Source: Bacteroidales bacterium (GTDB lineage: Bacteria > Bacteroidota > Bacteroidia > Bacteroidales > Muribaculaceae). From it: a stretch of DNA of 7,508 nucleotides. The position numbers were made by a program, and so were the translations under genes. Positions 4,617 through 7,508 of this stretch are shown one piece after another (positions within the stretch are counted from its first letter, which is position 1; every line of letters begins with the position of its first letter). The notes below the pieces were generated by a model, which worked only from the letters and a program-made list of their open reading frames with translations, was not told the DNA's origin and ran no database searches. Location of the stretch: contig SFLG01000084.1 in the NCBI GenBank assembly GCA_004553485.1, forward strand, positions 1 through 7,508, in the 5' to 3' direction.

Positions 4617-6329
4617 AGCAAGAAGAAACGCAACAGCCGACCGCAGAGCGGAAGGCAGCAGCCTCGCCCCGTCAATAAGGGCTACGGCGACGCCGGCGCG
4701 AGCTGGCAGAAGAAAGCGACCAAGGGCTTCAGGGCTATGAGCGGCAGCCCGAAGGAGGACATCGACGCCAACAACGCGACTCTCCGACAGCGTGCCCGTA
4801 TGCTCTATATGGCGGCCCCGATCGCCACCTCAGCCATCAAGACCAACCGCACCAACGTCATCGGCGTCGGCCTGAAGCTCCAGAGCCGGATCGACCGTGA
4901 GGCCCTCGGCATGGATCAGGAGGCGGCTGACCTGTGGCAGGCAAAGACGGAGCGGGAGTTCGCCCTGTGGGCCAACCGCAAGGCAGCCTGCGACGCCACC
5001 GGCGTGAACAACTTCTACGCCATGCAGCAGCTCGCGCTCGCTTCGTGGCTGGTGAGCGGCGACGTGTTCGCCGTCATCAAGCAGTACGACCCCACGCCGA
5101 CCATGCCCTACTCGCTCAGGATCCACCTCGTCGAGGCTGACCGAGTGGCAACCCCGACAGCCGCCGGCATCATGACCCCACTGCTGGCGACTACCGGCAA
5201 GGCAGCCAACGGCAACACCATCTACGACGGCGTCGAGGTCAACCCCAACGGCATGATCGAGGCATACCACATCCGCAGCACCTACCCCCTCGAGCTCGGC
5301 ACGGCGTCGACCAAGTGGACGCGCGTCAAGGCATACGGAGACCGCACCGGCCTCCCGAACATCTTGCAGGTCATGGACTCGGAGCGGCCTGACCAGTACA
5401 GAGGCGTCAGCTATCTGGCGCAGGTGATCGAGCCGCTGCTTCAGCTTCGCAGGTACACCGAGAGCGAGCTGACAGCCGCGATCGTCGAGAGCTTTTTCAC
5501 TGCCTTCGTGAAAACGGAGGCCGGGGCGTCCGACAACCCATTCAACGAAGTGGGGAGCAGCCTGCCAGAGGTGAGCCGCGATCCCAATGAGTACGAGATG
5601 GGCCCGGGCCAGATCAACATCATGGAGCCCGGCGAGGACGTCGTATTTGCCGACCCGAAGCGGCCGGCCAGCGGCTTCGACTCGTTCCTGCGAGCCATCT
5701 GTGAACAGGTGGGCGCTGCGCTCGAGATCCCGGCCGACCTGCTGCTGAAGTCCTTCAACAGCTCGTACAGCGCCAGCCGTGCGGCCCTGCTGGAGGCGTG
5801 GAAAGCCTTCAAAATGCGCCGCGAGTGGTTTGTCGCTGACTTCTGCGCCCCGATCTACGAGATCTGGATGGCCGAGGCCGTCGCCCGTGGCCGCATTGAC
5901 GCCCCGGGCTTTTTCACGGATCCGGCGATCCGCGCCGCCTATCTCGGCGCCGAATGGATCGGCCCATCTCAGGGCCAGCTCGATCCAGTCAAGGAGATCA
6001 CGGCCGAGATCCTCGCAGTCGGCGAAGGCTTCAGCACCCGCGAGCAGAGCACGATCCGGCTCAACGGCGGCCAGTGGGACGCCAACGTCGACCAGCTCGC
6101 ACGCGAAAACGCCAAGCTCGCCGAAGCAAACGCGCCCCTTCAGGGCAGCAGCTCCTCCGGCACCGGCGGCGCATCAGGCGCAACCGAGCCCGGCGTGGTG
6201 GCTGCGCTGCGGAACGAAATCATCAAAGCACTCCTGCGCCTCCTACTGGCGGCAAGCTCCAGAAGTTCTGGAACATCGCCAGCACCGGCGACGACACGGG
6301 CGAGATCCTGCTCTACGGCGACGTCATGA
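4605..6329 (+). CDS. Phage portal protein, lambda gpB type (C-terminus apparently frameshifted)
   Basis: The portal forms the ring at one capsid vertex through which DNA enters and to which tails attach. The open frame has 574 codons. A basic start (SKKKRNSRPQSGRQQP) leads into family features: GYGDAGASWQKKATKGF (about 26-42), EDIDANNATLRQRARMLYMAAPIATSAIKTNRTNVIG (about 51-87), a stem/wing region with VSGDVFAVIKQYD and RIHLVEADRV, FRGVSYLA-like YRGVSYLAQVIEPLLQLRRYTESEL (about 265-289), and DLLLKSFNSSYSASRAALLEAWKAF (about 378-402). After about residue 541 the frame loses portal character and becomes an L/S/R/T-rich tail, while the -1 frame encodes the protease N-terminus. Residues 542-574 are therefore probably out of frame. 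The start is listed as GTG 4605 because it is the only standard codon, but ATC 4614 fits the ribosome-binding site better. The TGA overlaps ATG 6326 (ATGA). Confidence 0.9.
   Translation: MSNISKKKRNSRPQSGRQQPRPVNKGYGDAGASWQKKATKGFRAMSGSPKEDIDANNATLRQRARMLYMAAPIATSAIKTNRTNVIGVGLKLQSRIDREALGMDQEAADLWQAKTEREFALWANRKAACDATGVNNFYAMQQLALASWLVSGDVFAVIKQYDPTPTMPYSLRIHLVEADRVATPTAAGIMTPLLATTGKAANGNTIYDGVEVNPNGMIEAYHIRSTYPLELGTASTKWTRVKAYGDRTGLPNILQVMDSERPDQYRGVSYLAQVIEPLLQLRRYTESELTAAIVESFFTAFVKTEAGASDNPFNEVGSSLPEVSRDPNEYEMGPGQINIMEPGEDVVFADPKRPASGFDSFLRAICEQVGAALEIPADLLLKSFNSSYSASRAALLEAWKAFKMRREWFVADFCAPIYEIWMAEAVARGRIDAPGFFTDPAIRAAYLGAEWIGPSQGQLDPVKEITAEILAVGEGFSTREQSTIRLNGGQWDANVDQLARENAKLAEANAPLQGSSSSGTGGASGATEPGVVAALRNEIIKALLRLLLAASSRSSGTSPAPATTRARSCSTATS
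6225..6250 (+). other. Portal/protease junction: probable -1 frameshift or one-base deletion
   Basis: Up to AAA 6225-6227 the portal frame reads LRNEIIK. From CCT 6233 the -1 frame reads PAPPTGGKLQKFWNI into the protease. No ATG, GTG, TTG or CTG exists in the protease frame anywhere near here. Adding one C in GCACTCCTGCG would give APPAPPTGG, a Pro/Gly linker, and one continuous 941-codon frame from 4605 to 7429. No classical slippery heptamer is visible, which favours an indel or a sequencing error over programmed frameshifting. Confidence 0.55.
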
Positions 6330-7429
6330 GCAGCCAGCCGATCGACTGGTGGACGGGCGAGCCTGAGCCCGGCCTCTACATCACCCCCGAGGGCTTCCTC
6401 GAGGATCTGGCTGCCGTGAAGGACAAGAGCAACATCACCATCAAGATCAATAGCTGCGGCGGCGACCTCTACACCGGCATCGCCATCCACAACGCGATCA
6501 AGGGCCTGAGCGGCACCAAGACCGTCATCGTGGAGGGCATCGCTGCCAGCGCGGCCAGCGTCATCATGTGCGCCGGCGACGAGGTGCAGGTCTACCCCGG
6601 CAGCATGGTCATGATCCACGGCGTCAGCGGGCTCCTGTGGGACTACTACAACCTGCAAGACCTGAAGAAGCTCCAGAAGGACTTCGACGCCAGCGAGCGG
6701 GCCATCGCGGAGATCTACCACGCCAAGACCGGCATCGAGGTCGACCAGCTCCGCAGCATGATGACCCGCGAGACATGGATGGTCGGTCAGGAGGCGGTCG
6801 ACAACGGCTTCGCCAACACCCTGCTCGACGACGCGGGCCCGTCTGCCGCCCTGAGCGCAGACAAGAAGGTGCTCCTCGTGGCTGGCATCAGGCACGACGT
6901 CAGCAACTTCAGACACATCCCCGGGGCGATCCCGGTCAACAACAGCATCCACGCCGCTGCTGCGGCTGGAAATAAGCCGGAGACCCCGGCCATCAAAAAC
7001 GAAGGAGGAAACAAACCCATGACCCTCGAAGAAATGAGAGCGCAGTACCCTGACCTCGTAACTCAGATTGAGCAGCAGGCCGCGGCAACTGCAAGAACGG
7101 AGGCAATCACGCAGGAGCGCGAGCGCCTTCAGGCCATCGAGAGCATCGAGGCCAGCGTGGGCGACGCGCAGCTCGTCCATGACGCCAAGTATGGCGAAAA
7201 CCCCTGCACCGCTGAGCAGCTCGCTTTTCAGGCTATGAAAAAGCAGGCAGCCCTCGGGATCAAGCACCTGAAGGACAGCGCGGCCGACAATGCCGACTCT
7301 GGCGCTGGCGACGTCGGTGCTGCTCCTAACGGCGGCGAGGAAGGCAGCGAGACCGACGACAAGGCCAAGGTGGACGCCATCGTCGGCATCTACAATTCCA
7401 CCAAGACCAGCAAGGGAGGTAAAAACTAA
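6233..7429 (+). CDS. ClpP-like head maturation protease with C-terminal scaffold region (5' end without a start codon)
   Basis: The frame encodes a ClpP/S49-fold prohead protease, which cleaves the scaffold and capsid proteins during maturation. Features in order: KFWNIAS and the first strand GEILLYGDV (from 6251), ITIKINSCGGDLYTGIAIHNAIK, VEGIAASAASVI with the predicted nucleophile Ser at codon 6548, MVMIHGVSG with the predicted His at codon 6617, and ETWMVGQEAVDNGFA closing the domain. A linker follows, then an acidic, helical scaffold-like tail (from 7019). The start is a real problem: ATG 6326 overlaps the portal stop (ATGA), would give 367 residues and could be coupled to it, but it lacks a Shine-Dalgarno and removes the first strand of the fold. 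The alternative is a portal-protease fusion broken by one base. The coordinate given marks where coding character begins, not a start codon. Confidence 0.8.
   Translation, partial: PAPPTGGKLQKFWNIASTGDDTGEILLYGDVMSSQPIDWWTGEPEPGLYITPEGFLEDLAAVKDKSNITIKINSCGGDLYTGIAIHNAIKGLSGTKTVIVEGIAASAASVIMCAGDEVQVYPGSMVMIHGVSGLLWDYYNLQDLKKLQKDFDASERAIAEIYHAKTGIEVDQLRSMMTRETWMVGQEAVDNGFANTLLDDAGPSAALSADKKVLLVAGIRHDVSNFRHIPGAIPVNNSIHAAAAAGNKPETPAIKNEGGNKPMTLEEMRAQYPDLVTQIEQQAAATARTEAITQERERLQAIESIEASVGDAQLVHDAKYGENPCTAEQLAFQAMKKQAALGIKHLKDSAADNADSGAGDVGAAPNGGEEGSETDDKAKVDAIVGIYNSTKTSKGGKN
7019..7429 (+). CDS. Nested scaffold-like protein from an in-frame start inside the protease gene
   Basis: A 136-residue product in the protease frame. 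AAGGAGG (7002-7008) is written into the codons for Asn-Glu-Gly-Gly and stands ten bases before ATG 7019, so separate initiation is likely. The product starts MTLEEMRAQYPDLVTQIEQQA, continues with a charged coiled-coil-like helix (TARTEAITQERERLQAIESI), a conserved-looking middle (HDAKYGENPCTAEQLAFQAM), and ends in an acidic, Gly/Asp/Glu-rich linker and a short basic helix. In lambda the scaffold Nu3 is made in exactly this way from an internal start in the protease gene C. The scaffold guides capsid assembly and is then removed by the protease. The nested gene is an inference from the Shine-Dalgarno and the domain layout; protein data would settle it. Confidence 0.6.
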   Translation: MTLEEMRAQYPDLVTQIEQQAAATARTEAITQERERLQAIESIEASVGDAQLVHDAKYGENPCTAEQLAFQAMKKQAALGIKHLKDSAADNADSGAGDVGAAPNGGEEGSETDDKAKVDAIVGIYNSTKTSKGGKN

Positions 7430-7508
7430 TGAGCAAGAGACTCGACGAGAACATCGGCGCCGTGGAATACGACGGCCTGATCGTCAACAACGTGCCCGTC
7501 GCTGACGT
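7429..7508 (+). CDS. Probable head decoration protein, gpD-like (N-terminus only, runs off the window)
   Basis: The ATG at 7429-7431 overlaps the TAA of the protease gene by one base (TAATG) and is preceded by AAGGGAGGT (7411-7419), so it is translationally coupled. The visible 26 residues, MSKRLDENIGAVEYDGLIV and onward to NNVPVAD, resemble the N-termini of lambda-gpD-type decoration proteins of Firmicute phages, which begin with a short L-x-E-x-x-G motif followed by Y-D-x-L-I. The position directly after the protease/scaffold also fits: lambda D follows C/Nu3. Decoration proteins bind the expanded capsid lattice and stabilise it. Only a fragment is present, so the assignment is tentative; the major capsid protein should follow. 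Confidence 0.5.
   Translation, partial: MSKRLDENIGAVEYDGLIVNNVPVAD

Noticed and set aside
5954..6232. Upstream extension of the protease frame to ATG 5954
   Set aside because: This stretch is an R/P/S-rich out-of-frame reading of well-conserved portal sequence and lacks a ribosome-binding site.
6140..7267. Long open frame (375 codons) on the - strand opposite the protease
   Set aside because: Shadow of the GC-rich protease gene; composition is biased to V/D/L/A, there is no ribosome-binding site and no recognisable motif.
1..7508. CRISPR array, tRNA genes, insertion sequence ends, integrase attachment sites
   Set aside because: No regularly spaced repeats, no tRNA-like cloverleaf and no transposase or integrase reading frame were seen in the window.

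Overview
This window is the start of the late (packaging and head) module of a tailed phage or prophage. The genome is GC-rich, but its ribosome-binding sites are very strong and Firmicute-like (AAGGAGGTGAG class). Together with the Nu1/GpA-type terminase, a DUF1492-like regulator and a gpW/DUF6148-like joiner, this suggests a siphovirus or prophage of a GC-rich Clostridia host, such as a gut Oscillospiraceae-type bacterium. Host and taxon are inferred; no host gene, integrase or attachment site is visible. All recognisable genes lie on the + strand.

Layout. (1) 1-93: the C-terminal tail of an unrecognised gene. (2) 106-591: a small DUF1492/RinA-like late regulator. Its last codons carry AATGACA repeats at 10-bp phasing, leading into a candidate late promoter (614-643). 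(3) 650-773: an apparent structured leader RNA ending in an intrinsic terminator hairpin. (4) 796-1455: a minor-tail-protein-Z-like gene in an unusual place, upstream of the terminase. (5) 1456-1746: a 291-bp non-coding region with a perfect 24-bp palindrome, direct repeats and an A5T7 tract. It directly precedes the small terminase and is a good candidate for cos, the packaging site. (6) 1747-2319 and 2303-4231: overlapping small (Nu1-like) and large (GpA-like) terminase genes. (7) 4244-4507: a gpW/DUF6148-like head-tail joining protein. (8) 4508-4604: a strong bidirectional terminator and a second stem-loop. (9) 4605-6329: lambda-type portal. (10) about 6233-7429: ClpP-like head maturation protease in the -1 frame relative to the portal, with a scaffold-like C-terminus that appears to be re-initiated from a nested start at 7019. 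(11) 7429-end: the first codons of a probable head decoration protein.

How the genes work together: the regulator is expected to switch on late transcription. The terminase recognises and cuts concatemeric DNA at the candidate cos site and pumps it through the portal. The scaffold and ClpP-like protease assemble and mature the prohead. The decoration protein stabilises the expanded capsid, and the gpW-like and Z-like proteins finish the head-tail joint and the tail end.

The points most worth checking are: the portal/protease junction, where the protease N-terminus has no start codon and a one-base change would give a single portal-protease polypeptide; the portal start, where the ideal Shine-Dalgarno points at an ATC codon; the leader RNA plus terminator behind the late promoter together with a second terminator inside the late operon, which hints at antitermination; and the palindrome and repeat array upstream of the terminase.
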